Numbered from the stretch's first letter, positions 20,342 through 32,179 are shown. The stretch is DNA of 64,000 nt from Triticum aestivum (GCF_018294505.1 NC_057801.1:845811472-845875471), one strand, 5' to 3'. Numbers and translations: made by a program. Notes: a model not told the origin generated them from the letters alone.

Positions 20342-20715
20342 TGTTTTATCAAGCTGCACATTCTGGCTACAATATTTCTCCTGCAATTTTTGTTGCATAT
20401 TATTGACTAATGCAGAAAAATTAAATAGGATAACATTCTCTAGACAAACTACTGCCAGAGAAAACAATGACATTCGCACCACAGAGAATAGCAAGTTATG
20501 ACGAGGGTGAGTGAGAGAACATTTCACAAATCTCGGCAACACTCAATGATAGTTACATTGATTTACATTGGAAAGCGAGATAGAATTGGAGTATTACGAG
20601 AAGACATCGAGCATATGGATCAGGTATGATATGGTATTCATAGAAATATGGGCAAATAAAAAAATCAAGTATAAGAAATAAATATTTACGTTTTCTCTAA
20701 AATTCCAAAAAATCT
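20342..20715 (+). repeat. 374 bp direct repeat, copy A, Y1
   Basis: Matches 21718-22091 over its full length with four differences that I can see. The left limit is TGTTTTATC and the right limit is AAAAAATCT. Copy A continues into TTGTGGATAG, copy B into a gypsy RT fragment. It does not end in CA and has no target duplication, so it is not a proper LTR pair. Confidence 0.85.
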
Positions 20716-21011
20716 TTGTGGATAGAATCAAGGGATGAGAAGGACTGGAATAGCGAAATGACCCTTTTCGCATTATGAGAGATAATATTTTTTTGCATTA
20801 TGGGACACATACCATGACCCTTTTCGTCCTTCACCATCACACACCATTGTACTTGCCAACAACTTCATACAAAAAGGAATTGAATTTGCGCCAAAATCTA
20901 ATTTTATTGTCCCGAGATGTAAATGTTGTTCATATTATCCTAGATGAATGCAACAACGAGTAATATATATCAAGTATAGCTGCACAAATGCGCGGGTCAC
21001 ACTGCTATATA

Positions 21012-21244
21012 TATGCAAATTCCTTCATGTTTTTCCGTGAATCAGAATCTTTCCTTTCTTAGGGGAATCATAATCTTACCTGTTAAGTCGTTCTTATTCA
21101 CACAAATATCGTCCTTTGGACCATACAAATATTAGGTCCAACATCACATCCGACAACACAAGAACTTATTACCTAAGAAACAGCCAGTAAACCATGCCAA
21201 TGGAACGTCAGATATTTAACGCCCCCTGCCTCGCTATGTTAGGT
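21012..21244 (+). repeat. 233 bp direct repeat, copy A, Y1
   Basis: Runs from TATGCAAA to GTTAGGT and matches 25480-25712 with scattered substitutions. It is clearly more diverged than the 374 bp pair and so probably older. Identity unknown. Confidence 0.8.
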
Positions 21245-21366
21245 ACATGTATCCTTTGGATCGTCCATCCTTACGCAATCGGTCGTCTAGTGACCTCATA
21301 TCATTGAGTTAGCAATCCTATCCTATCCTGGTGCACACAAATTTTCTCTCTCACAAAACTAGTTTT

Positions 21367-21480
21367 ATTTTCTGCTCTTGGAATGTACTACGTGGCCAAG
21401 GCCAACCTCCTAAGTATGCCAATGACCTCTTCAAATTAATCTCTACAAATCCTCACGCTACGTTCATCCAAGATTTTTTT
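21367..21480 (+). pseudogene. LINE ORF2 endonuclease N-terminal fragment, Y1
   Basis: The frame from 21367 reads FCSWNVLRGQGQPPKYAND, then LFKLISTNPHATFIQD. This matches the opening of the exonuclease-endonuclease-phosphatase domain of plant LINE ORF2 (SWNVRGLGQP.K, then FIQETK), with the normal Glu of QET already lost (QD). Similarity fades afterwards. No reverse transcriptase follows. Confidence 0.7.
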
Positions 21481-21717
21481 TACCTTGTTTGAAGCTACAA
21501 AATCCTTTCTACCTTCTTGACTAGATATCACCGAGATGATGATATGGTGCAAGATCAACCATAGCATAGAGAAGAAATTTATAGTTCCATCCTGCGATTC
21601 GCCCTCGCATCACTCTCTGTAGGCCATTCAAGGGCGATTAGGATTTTGTCATTGTGGCACGCTCCTCCAACCCTCTTCTTCTTGTCGGCTACAGGGCATC
21701 CACCAGAAGAGCCTATT

Positions 21718-22091
21718 TGTTTTATCAAGCTGCACATTCTGGCTACAATATTTCTCCTGTAATTTTTGTTGCATATTATTGACTAATGCAGAAAAATTAA
21801 ATAGGATAACATTCTCTAGACAAACTACTGCCAGAGAAAACAATGACATTCGCACCACAGAGAATAACAAGTTATGACGAGGGTGAGTGAGAGAACATTT
21901 CACAAATCTCGGCAACACTCAATGATAGTTACATTTATTTACATTGGAAAGCGAGATAGAATTGGAGTATTACGAGAAGACATCGAGCATATGGATCAGG
22001 TATGATATGGTATTCATAGAAATATGGGCAAATAAAAAAATCAAGTATAAGAAATAAATATTTACATTTTCTCTAAAATTCCAAAAAATCT
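21718..22091 (+). repeat. 374 bp direct repeat, copy B, Y1
   Basis: Second copy of the repeat at 20342. It ends exactly where the minus-strand gypsy RT fragment begins, so its right edge is a rearrangement breakpoint. Confidence 0.85.
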
Positions 22092-22350
22092 GAGCAACTT
22101 TTAGGACGGGACAACGAATACGCACTTGCTGGGATTGAGCTTCATGCACATTTTTGTAGGTTACGAAGGTTTCGGCCACACCTTCCAAGTATGTAGATTT
22201 ATCCCGTGTCTTGACTACCAAGTCATCGACATAGGCCTCCACATTACGCCTGATCTGAGGGCTAAGACAATTCTCATGGTGCTTTCGTACAAGTAGCCCA
22301 TGTTTTTCAATCTGAAAGGCATGCATACGTAGCAGAAAGTCATTACTCCC
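22092..22350 (-). pseudogene. Gypsy reverse transcriptase fragment, Y1
   Basis: On the minus strand one frame reads MPFRLKNMG (family MPFGLKNAG). After a shift, another reads ENCLSPQI, then RNVEAYVDDLVVKTR with the catalytic YVDD box, and VAETFVTYKNVHEAQ. This is the palm region of a Ty3/gypsy RT of a lineage different from the element at 3-2975 (YLDD there). It is cut at 22091 by the 374 bp repeat and carries at least one frameshift. Confidence 0.85.
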
Positions 22351-22619
22351 AATGGGATAAGCAAATGAAACATATTTAATTTCATATTTATGACAATCAA
22401 CTCATTCAACAATTTACTCATAAGATATAAGTGAAGCGCACGAGTAAATGACAAACTAGTCCAAAAAGATATAAGTGTAGAACAAAGAGTAGCTAAATAA
22501 TTATGTAACTATATGAAGACTCTCTCTCATTTAAGAATTTCAGATCTTGGTATCGTATTCAAACAGCAAGCAAAAATAAAATAAAATGACAATGCAATGA
22601 TAACACAACTCATGTGAAG

Positions 22620-23790
22620 AAGCAAAAAACTTAGGCTCAACCGATACTAACCGATAGTTGTTGAAGAAGAAAGGTGGGATGCCTACCGGGGCATCCCCAA
22701 GCTTAGATGCTTGAGACTTCTTGAAATATTATCTTGGGGTGCCTTGGGCATCCCCAAGCTTAAACTTTTGTGTCTCCTTAATTCCTCTCATATCATGGTT
22801 TCTCTTTTTATCAAAAGCTTCATCCACACCAAACTCAACAAGAACTCGTGAGATAGGTTAGTATAAACCAATGCAAAACCTTATCATTTTCTACTGTAAC
22901 AAATCACTAAAATTATTATTCAACATTGCATACTAAATGCCTCTGCATATTCAATACTCCTATCCTCAAATATAATCATTAAACAAGGAAACATATGCAA
23001 ACAATGCAACTATAAAAGCAATCTGTCAAAACAGTATAGTCTGTAAAGAATGCAAGATTCATCATACTTCCCGAACTCCAAAATTATGAAAGAAAATTCT
23101 CACTGTGATAAATTTATCAGATGTCAATATTCAAAAAGTTTCAACATTATATCATTTTCTGACTTTTCTAGGGAATTTTTGCAACAGCGGTAAACTTCCT
23201 GTTTTCAAACAGCAACATGTATACTAGCAAAATAAGCATGGTAAAGGCCATCCTTGACATTTTTATTGAAACTAAAGATGAAAAACATTATTCTAAATAA
23301 TATCAAGCATATACTAACAAAATAAAATGACGCTCCAAGCAAAACACATATCATGTGGTGAATAAAAATATAGCTCCAAGTAAAGTTACCGATGAACGAA
23401 GATGAAAGAGGGGATGCCTTCCGGGGCATCCCCAAGCTTAGGCTTTTGGTTGTCCTTGAATATTGTCTGGGGGTGCCTTGGGCATCCCCAAGCTTAGGCC
23501 TTGCCACTCCTTATTCCATAGTCCATCGAATCCTTACCCAAAACTTGAAAACTTCACAACACAAAACTTAACAGAAAACTCGTAAGCTCCGTTAGTATAA
23601 GAAAATAAAACCACCACTTAGGTACTGTAATGAACTCATTCTAAATTCATATTGGTGTAATATCTACTTTATTCCAACTTCTCTATGGTTCATACCACTT
23701 AATACTAGCCATAGATGCATCAAAATAAGCAAACAACACATAGAAAACAGAATCTGTCAAAAACAGAACAGTCTGTAGTAATCTGTATCA
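22620..23790. repeat. Abundant Triticeae repeat with GCATCCCCAAGCTTA motifs, Y1
   Basis: A+T-rich DNA with two related blocks, 22680-22770 and 23405-23500. Each holds two copies of GGGCATCCCCAAGCTTA-type sequence separated by 40-50 bp. The flanks (AACAGAACAGTCTGTAGTAATCTG, in part) are as I remember from a very abundant Triticeae repeat, probably retrotransposon-derived. I cannot assign a family. No coding capacity is seen. Confidence 0.7.
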
Positions 23791-23825
23791 AAATCGCCAG
23801 AAACGCCACTCCGAGCAGTATTCTA

Positions 23826-24925
23826 GAATTTCTGAGACTACCGGACTACTCTCCTTCCCCACCTGACCCTCCCCCACCCCACCCCCACCCCACCCCACCT
23901 ACCCCTCCCCCCTCGTCCTCACTGGGCTCTCCGGCGACGCCTCCCGCCTTGGCTGCAGGGCAGGTTTCGTCGGCGACACCGCGTCCCTCGCGCCCTACGG
24001 TCCTCGGAGCGACTCGGGGCCTGACCGAGTTCCTTCACCCCAGGCGGTAGGTATGATTTTCTGCAGAAGGGGTGGGGATTGGGGCTGCACTGGAGGAGGC
24101 GGAGGGCGGGGGACGGGGAGCGGCGGCGGTCGGTGGCCGACAAGATGAGTGCAGCGGGAGACCGAGATGTGGCGCAGATGCGGAGATCCAAGCCCTGGTG
24201 TTCGCGAGGAACCAAGCAGAGAGAAATCTGTGCGATGCCAAAAGGACTCTGGCTCTACATGCAATGTCGAGGACCGATGCAAACGAGCAAGAGAGGATTT
24301 TCGCCATGGCGCCAGTGTTGACGGTGGATCTGATTTTGCTGTGGGCGGAGAGGGAAGCATGCTCAACATCAACAGTACAGAGGGCGAAGTGGAGATTGTT
24401 CAGAAGGGATTGAGTGGGGATCGGACTGGGGAAATTGGGATTTGAGTCCTGGATCCCAACCGTGAGGAGAATCTAGGGAGTTCATTGCCATTGCTGGTGC
24501 TTCGCGAGCACGGGGAAGAACTTGGTCAGGAGGGATCTGCGCCCAGGTGACTTACAAGCGGGCCCCGCTATCTGTGAGTGGGAGGAGGTGGATGCCACCT
24601 ACTTTGGACAGCTGTGGGGGGAGCATATATCAACACCCTCCCCTCCACAAACCGTGCGGCGCGGCGACCATAAGAAGATGGCGAGCCCTAGAGCAGGGGG
24701 AGCCACAGTCTGGATACGTAGGGATCTGTGGGAGGAGAAGAAATTCTGGCCTGAGGATTGTTTTCCAGCGGCTGATAGAGATTTGAGATACAGAGATCCG
24801 ATCGTTTTCAGCTGCTCCGCCTCAGATTCCAGAGGGTTGAGTTTTTCTAGAGATTTGCGGGAGAAGAAGGAGATGGCAGCTGAGTCGTCTCTTTCATATC
24901 AATACAAATATAGTATATACTAGTC
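23826..24925. other. G+C-rich block of unknown nature, Y1
   Basis: An abrupt change from A+T-rich repeat to G+C-rich sequence starts with a C-tract (23865-23912) and ends near GTATATACTAGTC. Several frames stay open for 80-133 codons on both strands, but none resembles a known protein. ATG-rich frames at 24072 and 24522 are the longest on the plus strand. CACCCCAGGCG|GTAGGT near 24046 resembles a splice donor. It could be a TE 5' region (for example of a LINE) or a decayed gene 5' end. Confidence 0.4.
23865..23912 (-). other. G-quadruplex-capable tract, Y1
   Basis: The plus strand has successive C runs of 3-6 separated mostly by single A or T. The minus strand therefore has more than four G runs with one-base loops, the classical quadruplex pattern. 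It sits at the upstream edge of the G+C-rich block. Confidence 0.6.
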
Positions 24926-25479
24926 ATCTACCCGTGCAGCTGCACAACCTAGATTCTATAGGGATACATAGTTATGAAGTAAATTTATTTATGTGTGGTG
25001 CAAGTATTTAAATTTCAGATATCATATGAATGGACAAATGCTAAGTTATTCAAACAATCATAAATAATAAACACATGTATTTTAACCTTCATTATAGGGA
25101 AGAGTACATATGTGTTCCCATCCACATTGTGCAAACTACCATTGTTTATGTGAATGAAGCCGTCATGTCCTAGTCCCGAGATAAACCTCCTTACAAAGTT
25201 TATGCCACTTACTAAGGGATGGAGAGATTATTAATTCATTCAAGCTATATGGCAAGATACACATCTTCCGGTCTTATTTGATATGCATTGTAGCAAATAT
25301 ACATACACCTACCACTCAATAAAATTTGAAATGTGAGAGGTATAAGTTCCATGGTTTTTTTTTCAAACATGGTGTATATGTCAAATATTTGCGTATACAA
25401 AATTATTAGAAGAGTTGGAGTTGGGAGCATACGTGTTCCATTTAGTGTTGGATTTCATTATTTGTGTTATACAAATATC

Positions 25480-25712
25480 TATGCAAAATCCTTCATGTTT
25501 TTCCGTGAATCAGAATATTTCCTTTCTTAGGGAATCATAATCTTACCTATTAATTCATTCTTATTCACACAAATATCGTCCTTTCGACCATACAAATGTT
25601 AGGTCCAGCATCACATCCGACAACACAAGAACATTATTACCTACGAAACAGCCAGTAAACCATGCCAATGGAACATCAGATATTTAACGCCCCCTGTCTC
25701 GCTAAGTTAGGT
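25480..25712 (+). repeat. 233 bp direct repeat, copy B, Y1
   Basis: Second copy of the repeat at 21012-21244, about 4.5 kb away. The sequences on both sides of the two copies are unrelated. Confidence 0.8.
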
Positions 25713-25854
25713 CCTGCCAGTGATTCAATACATACAAAGCCTGTTTCACATAAATTATGAACTTGTGAAAGCATGGTATAAGCATAAATATATATTCCGG
25801 CCGGACCAGCTACACATGCCACTTAATTAGACGCCCACCCACGTATATACCGAA

Positions 25855-26600
25855 TGCTTGATTAACATTGCAATTAGCACCCTTATGTTTTTGTTTTCTC
25901 ACGAATGGCACCATAAATTTTGCAACTAACACCCTAAAGCTTTTGTTTCCTTACAAAGAAGGACAAAATTTTGACAAGTCAAGGGAAATTTCACCAGAAA
26001 TTTCGGCAGCATAACGCCATGATTTTGCACAGTTAACTTCACTTGTGAGGTCTCCTCAAAAAATAAACTTCCCTTGTGATAACCACGTACGCAATGTACC
26101 AACATGTCTGACTCTATTGTTTATGTTAATAATGAATCACACGGTCTCTAGCTCACACAGATCCCCCAACAATAATCCTGCAACTTGAACATGCTGACTT
26201 TGGCGTCATTAGCCAAGAGTTTTACAAATTGAACATGCTGACGCGTTGGCGTCATCTTCCTTCTCTGGCCCAATCATGTATTGTTGGCAGCGAAGATGAA
26301 GTCACAACTTGCATATACTTCTCCTCCTGTACAGTCTACATTGAGCCAAGCTTCGCATCACCCTCAACGCCTTGCTGAATATGTTGCAGCACCAAAAGTT
26401 CTGCAATTAACACCCTAATGCTTTTGTTCTCTTACAAACAACACCAAACATTTTGCAATTAACACCCTAATATAAAGCTATTGTTTCCTTACGACAAGTT
26501 GGGGGAACTTGTACTAGAAATTTCGGCAACATAATGCCATGAATTTTGGAGCCACCCTTTGCACAATTAACTTCATTTGTGATAATTATGTTCATCATGG
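25855..26600 (+). repeat. Degenerate tandem duplication around AATTAACACCCTAA motifs, Y1
   Basis: The series 'AACACCCTAA...CTTTTGTTTCCTTAC...GAAATTTCGGCA(A/G)CATAA(T/C)GCCATGA...GCACA(A/G)TTAACTTCA' occurs at about 25875-26045 and again at about 26400-26575. It is about 530 bp apart and strongly diverged. No coding function is seen. Confidence 0.6.
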
Positions 26601-29600
26601 GACTGGATTGGCACTTTGTTAGTAGTCCATTCGATTTTGAATCTGTGCTAGGTGTCACATATATCCAGTCTAAAGAGCTAGCCATATGTATTCAGATGAT
26701 GTTTTGTCTAGCTAGAATGGTGACTGAATTGGCACGCATTGGTGCTAGTCTTCGTTCAATCATCATTGTGACTAGTTGAACCTATTCATAGGATAGTTGC
26801 TGAACTTGCATATAGATCGTCAGTGTGAATGATCTGATGGGTGTGGCAAGCTATCACAAGTTCACAGGCAGTTTTGATTTCTAAAACAAAGCAATCAGTT
26901 TCCAACCAACCCTCTACAGAATTTCGTATAGTGGCGCGTGGTCTAATTAAGTGCGGTCAATTTCTCTCCTGTGTGCTTTAATACTAGTACATACAATACA
27001 TCGTGCTGCTACGGTAGCACTGCAGAGGCGCTACTAATGCTACAATGTCTATAGGCATGGCCACTACAGTGGGGCTACAGTGCAGGTATTTCATTTGTTC
27101 TTTCACAGGAGACATGCTAGAGTAGTAAAGTATATGCCATGTTTTTGCTACTGTCTTCAGAACAATATATTTTTGCTACGGATTACTAGGTGATACTAAC
27201 AAACGGGTTCAAACTCATTACAAAGTGAAAAAGTTATACTGCAAAATCGGGGGAACTCGCAAAAAAAATCTGGCAGTGATTTCTAAAATGACATTGCAAA
27301 TTGTTAAAATAACATGGTATTGATCACTAAATAACCAAGTAGTTGAATCAAATAATTTGACAGTTATCCACAAAACAAGGTAATTACTTTCTTTTAATAA
27401 TTATTTTATCAATTGATTTGTGGTTGTAGATACTGACAGATGGCCCTCGTTACCTCTGAAGTTTGAGCTACAAATAGTTCAATCACTGTTTATACCTATA
27501 AAGTTAGGACATGTGGCAACTGGGAAACATCTTTTACCAGTGCAAAGAAGCATTGAACAAATTCTGATACATATATTATTTTTACACTAACCTTTGCTCC
27601 ATCCATATCTTGCTTAGCGTCTTGTTGTCCAGCGGCTTTGTGTTGGCATCTCTTCCATCAGAAGGTTCACAAGAAAACTCATCAGATCGAGTGGTGCCAT
27701 GCCAAGATTTCCTTAAGGAAGTTTAGATCGAGAAAAGATGCGCTCTTACAGTCAAAGTGCTAGGCAGCAGCCACAACAAGCATGGTCGAGGCATCCAAGA
27801 CACGGCGTGGCCACTCGGCGAGACAAGATGTTGGTGCCGCTCGATCTAAAACTCATGTGACGAGACAAGGCAAGGCAAGATCTTGGTGGCCACAGGAAGT
27901 GCCTCGCCGACGGAGCATCTCTTGACATTGTGTGAGGAAGGAGATAGGAGGTGGTAGCGACAAGGGAGGGGCGACTTGTGGGGCGCGGGCAACAGATCAG
28001 AAAGGGTTGTCGATTTATATTTATAGAGAAGATCTTGCACCGGTTGGCTAACAATGAGCGCGGAGAGACATTGGATCAGAGGGCGATCCGCGTGAAGATC
28101 ACGTCAGCCAATGGATGGGAACGGGGAGGAGGAGGCAGATCGACAACAACAATTGAAGGAGGATGCATTGGTTTTGGGAGCGCCTGGTTTTGTGGAGGAA
28201 TAAGTGCGAGATAATTAATGTAGGATTTGTTATGTTTCCTAACAAACACGATAAGTACTAGTACTGGAGTTATTAGCTAGCTAGGAAATACGTAGATAAG
28301 ATGGAAACTACCTGGCGTTATTTGAGGGAGGGACGGATCCGATCTTTCTTTTGCAACTGCTTCCCGACACTGAAAAAAAAGAACAGATCGGTCATGCCTG
28401 GACTAATTAGATTAGAGAAGAGAACAAATGGATCACTTTTTGTATATTTCAACGCTGTGCTCCAAATTAGAATACCTAATGCCCACTCAACTTCATCGAA
28501 CTGAACCATCAAATCAAGGTAGTAATTCTCAGATGATTAATATAGGGAGAACACATAATCTTGGCAAGTCCAAGCTGATGCAATGTGCAAGGCGTCAATG
28601 AAAACAGTTTCGACAACGGTATCAGATCCCAAAGATAGTAACTTCTTCTTCATTTCTTTCGTATTATATGAAACAAAAAGTCGTCAGGAAGGAAGACTAG
28701 ACACTAGAACGCTAGTATAATGCGGCTTCCAACATCCAAATAAATCATACAAACATCAAGTAAAAGGTGCCTCCAGTTTTTAGTGGTAAATTGAAAACAC
28801 AGTTGCTTTTCCAAAATCATCACACTTGCCGGTATAGTGATGTATATATACTCAAAGTACATACATACAAACATACTAGATAGATAGATAGATACATAGA
28901 TATATTTTTCATGCACCAGTTCCAGTTTTAATGTACTCAATTGAATGAATGAACGAGCTGACATTCATTCTTTTCATGGAGAATTAACCATTTGAGCCAA
29001 CAGAAAAAGCACACATTCATTCAACCAATCCAATCAAATATGTTGTCTGCTACTTGTTGACATTGACCAAAGATACCAAGTTTCTGCGGCACAATACAAA
29101 CTCCCTAGACCATTCCACCAACAGTCACCCAACGGAAAAGTAAAAATAAACACAAAAATGCCTATATCTTGTCTTCGAGATTCGCCAGGGCCTTCTTGCA
29201 GTTTAGCATGTATATTCCCTCGAGAGGATCTTGGTCCATTCAGTGCCCACACCACACAGACGTTTGAACCATAAGATTGGGATCTCTTGGTTCATCCAGT
29301 GGCTTCAGGGTTCATCTTGCCTCTTGATACGTCGAGACAGCCATTCGGCCGACACCCAGAGAACGGAAAAATTAACATGGCTTTTTTCCTTTTTCTTCAC
29401 CTTCTCAAGTCCTGCGCAGCAAAATGCAATGCATAGATTCAGACACCAGAGCAATGGGTGACCAACTATTGACTGATACTACTAGGTCTTGGCAACAGAA
29501 ATTTAAGACATAAAAGTCTAGCATGCATGAAAGTAATTTTGTCATCAGAAACTTCACAGGAGGATTAATTCCTAGAACGGGAAGACTACGTATATTATAT

Positions 29601-30040
29601 TGGGTCTGGCTGCTCCTGGGCAGGGAAGACCTCAAATCTTGGGTCTATCTATCTACTCCTAGTCAAATATATATGCAATCAATACAGACTATGCAATTAG
29701 TCCATGAAAACACATCGCATCACCGACACTAGTGCAGCAGCGACCATTTGGTGAACAACAAGAGTGTGATACTATTGTCGACAAACAGTAGTAACTAGGC
29801 TAAAACTAGCAACTAGTCCACTGAACAGCGACTCGATTGTACAAATATCCTGAAATAGTACAGCGTTATCAAGAAACAACTAGCATCGAAGTAAAATTTT
29901 CCTATACATGAATATATGGTCACTTGTTAACACCATTAGGAGATCACTGGACATGTAGCAAATAGTATCTAAACCACAACCTGTGCATTGTGCATTACAA
30001 ATTCAATCAAGACGACGGGTTCACTTCTTAACACCTCACT
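26601..30040. other. Intergenic sequence, Y1, nothing firmly recognised
   Basis: Mostly A+T-rich. A G+C-richer stretch at about 27740-28205 has short frames on both strands (for example 100 codons on minus from 28054) with no recognisable protein. A (GATA)n microsatellite lies at 28879-28894. Confidence 0.5.
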
Positions 30041-30042
30041 GG

Positions 30043-31262
30043 TTAGTTGTGACATGGAGAGAAGCTCTCACCACGGGTTCTCGGATAGCCTAATAACAAT
30101 TTAGGAGGTTCTCGCCGCAGCTGCCGTGGTGCCGGTTGACGATGAGTGGGGTCAGCCAGCCATAGCGGCCCACTCAGACGCCATGATGATGACGTGGGGC
30201 TGGCCGTCGATGATGTCGACGCAGCTAGCAAGGTCATTCCACAGGTGGTACACCGAACTCCCCCTGAAATGGAGTGCAAGCCAGCCATCCTCGGTGTGCT
30301 TGCTTGCATGAACTGAATCCACCAAATACAACGACGGGGAGGTCTCCGTGACTGCAGTTGTGGCGCAAAGAATCATGGTTATATTCAGGAGGTCAAAGAA
30401 GCAGGGTGATACTACATCTCTGGTCGAAAACATAAACACGAGGAGGATCTCGAAAGCGCAACAAGTCAAGAAGCACAAAGAAACCAGAACCAGATCAAAA
30501 CATATGGAAGAGATGAAGGTATAGAGTCTCAAATATGTTCAACTCCTTTTCCCAAAATGCAAAGGCTCAGATTTTACACAACAGTTTTTTCAGTCATGAA
30601 TTTTCAGAAGCAGAACTAGCATGTTTGTAGTCACAACCATGGTCAAACCAGAACACACAAATCTAAAGGAAGTCCATTGAATCCCGCGGCCATGCATCGT
30701 TCAATCCCATCACTACAGATGGATGTTCATCCTAATTTCGAATGATATTTGTATGCACCTCCTAGTCCCAGGGTAACCATAAGACCGATTAAGATTTGCT
30801 GGGGATGAATTGGGGGTACCTGTGCTTGAGTGATCTTTGTGTTGGTGAAGAGAAGAGGCCCTTCTTCTCATCCTCCGATGAACCCATCAGCTCATATAGA
30901 TCGCCATCTTCTTTGATTATTCTGCTTATTCCTCTTAGAGATGGATGGACGGATACTCTGCAGGACACCATCCATGCTTATTTGGACAACTTGGCTGGGT
31001 TGATCTTCGATCACTGCAGTAAACAGTTTTATTGCCAAGAAAACAGGGTCAAGTGGCTGCATACAGAGAAAGTACCATAAAGCATCTCTACACAAGACTT
31101 AACGGTTCAAGCAACAAATAGGACAACACATAGAAATGGTGGATTTCGCATAAAAGATAGCTCTCTCTAAATACTTGAACCATGTGCAAAGAAGCTAACC
31201 TACGCAGTTGTAGCCGAGGCCAGACATCACTACTTCCATGGTTGCGGCTTGGCGAGCAAAAT
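30043..31262 (-). pseudogene. Possible decayed multi-exon gene, Y1
   Basis: Several minus-strand stretches look coding: one from about 30410 to 30152 (SLYLVDSVHASKHTEDGWL, ASCVDIIDGQPHVIIMASEW); one from about 31060 to 30960 (DPVFLAIKLFTAVIEDQPSQ), opening after a CTGTATGCAG acceptor-like site; one from about 30940 to 30795 in another frame (DLYELMGSSEDEKKGLF); and one at about 31262-31205 (MEVVMSGLGYNCV), ending at a GTTAGC donor-like site. The frame change between adjoining blocks suggests a dead gene. The GLGYNC block resembles the exon-like block of the tandem array. No family is recognised. Confidence 0.35.
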
Positions 31263-31530
31263 CACAAAAACCACCGGTCCCATCCATCATCTTGGATATG
31301 ATAGGTCCCACACAGGTTGGCCTAGTGCTAGGAAAAGTTGCTCATCGATCCCTGGTACAGTTTTTTTCAAACAAACAGAGGGTCAGCAATTGGCTGCAAT
31401 AAGGGAATGTAGAGGAGGAGAACAGTGTAGTATCTATGCTACAACAGCTCATCTACACACACCTTAACAATAAGCAGCAAAAAGGCAAGATATAAAATGG
31501 TGGTTCAGTATAACACCTTCATGTATTTAC

Positions 31531-31732
31531 AAGTTAATAATTGAGAGAATGAAGGACCATCAGTACATAACATAGGATGTTCCGAGTGCACTGACTGAGT
31601 GAGTGAATTATTAACAAAAAGAAAGAGATGTGCAGGTTGCTCTCTTCAGAACTGCACATTGTATTTACAAGTTAGTAATTGAGGGAATGGACGAGGTTTC
31701 GAGTGCACTGAGCAAGCGAGTGAATTGTTAAC
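31531..31732 (+). repeat. Imperfect about 130 bp-period direct repeat, Y1
   Basis: GTATTTACAAGTTA(A/G)TAATTGAG followed by CGAGTGCACTGA and AGTGAATT(A/G)TTAAC occurs twice, starting near 31533 and 31661. It lies inside the patch where Y1 and Y2 differ most. Confidence 0.65.
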
Positions 31733-32179
31733 CGAAAAGTTTAAACCAACGAGGAACATTGGAGACTATGTCGATTAACAGTAGCAACTAGGCTAAAGCT
31801 AGAAACTAGTCCACAGTGAACAGGAGCACGGTGCGAGTGTCTAGAAACTATGCTAGTCGCAGAGCAGCAATAACTTGAAAAAAAAACATCTTCGTGGGAG
31901 GGCAGAGCAGAGCACTGGCGGAGCTACCTGTTACAAAAATAGGCCATGGCCCGCCCAGCCCATAGAGTATACGGCGGAGGATTGTGAGTAGACTATGCTG
32001 TGAAAGAAAACAATAGTGGATTTCCTTTGTACTGGCCTGCCCATCTTTCGTATTGTAGTTCCGCTACTTGAGTAGAGAGCCACCTGGTGCGGTGAGTCGG
32101 CGTCATCATCGCCTCGAGGTTGAGGTACGACCCAATGATGTCCTCGGCAACATCAGGAGCATGACTATAAACCACACTA

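Larger units (their letters stand above)
12168..32179 (+). repeat. Segment Y1: first 20 kb unit of the younger tandem duplication
   Basis: This 20,012 bp block is repeated directly at 32180-52069. At its right end ACCACACTA runs straight into TGGTCCACCTGCC, which is the sequence at its own left edge. The same ACCACACTA at 52061-52069 instead runs into AAGCAATATAT. That makes 32179/32180 the novel junction of a tandem duplication; only one base (A) of microhomology is visible. It contains the small acidic ORF, the MADS pseudogene and a TE mosaic. Confidence 0.95.

Noticed and set aside
20342..22091. A small LTR retrotransposon (TRIM) with 374 bp LTRs
   Set aside because: The repeats do not end in TG...CA, no primer binding site or polypurine tract is seen, and there is no target duplication.
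22620..23790. A CACTA transposon, from the abundant repeated motifs
   Set aside because: No CACTA termini or 3 bp target duplication are visible, so I kept it only as an unassigned Triticeae repeat.
27752..28214. A gene in the G+C-richer stretch with short frames on both strands
   Set aside because: No frame exceeds 100 codons, there is no recognisable motif, and the two strands are equally open.
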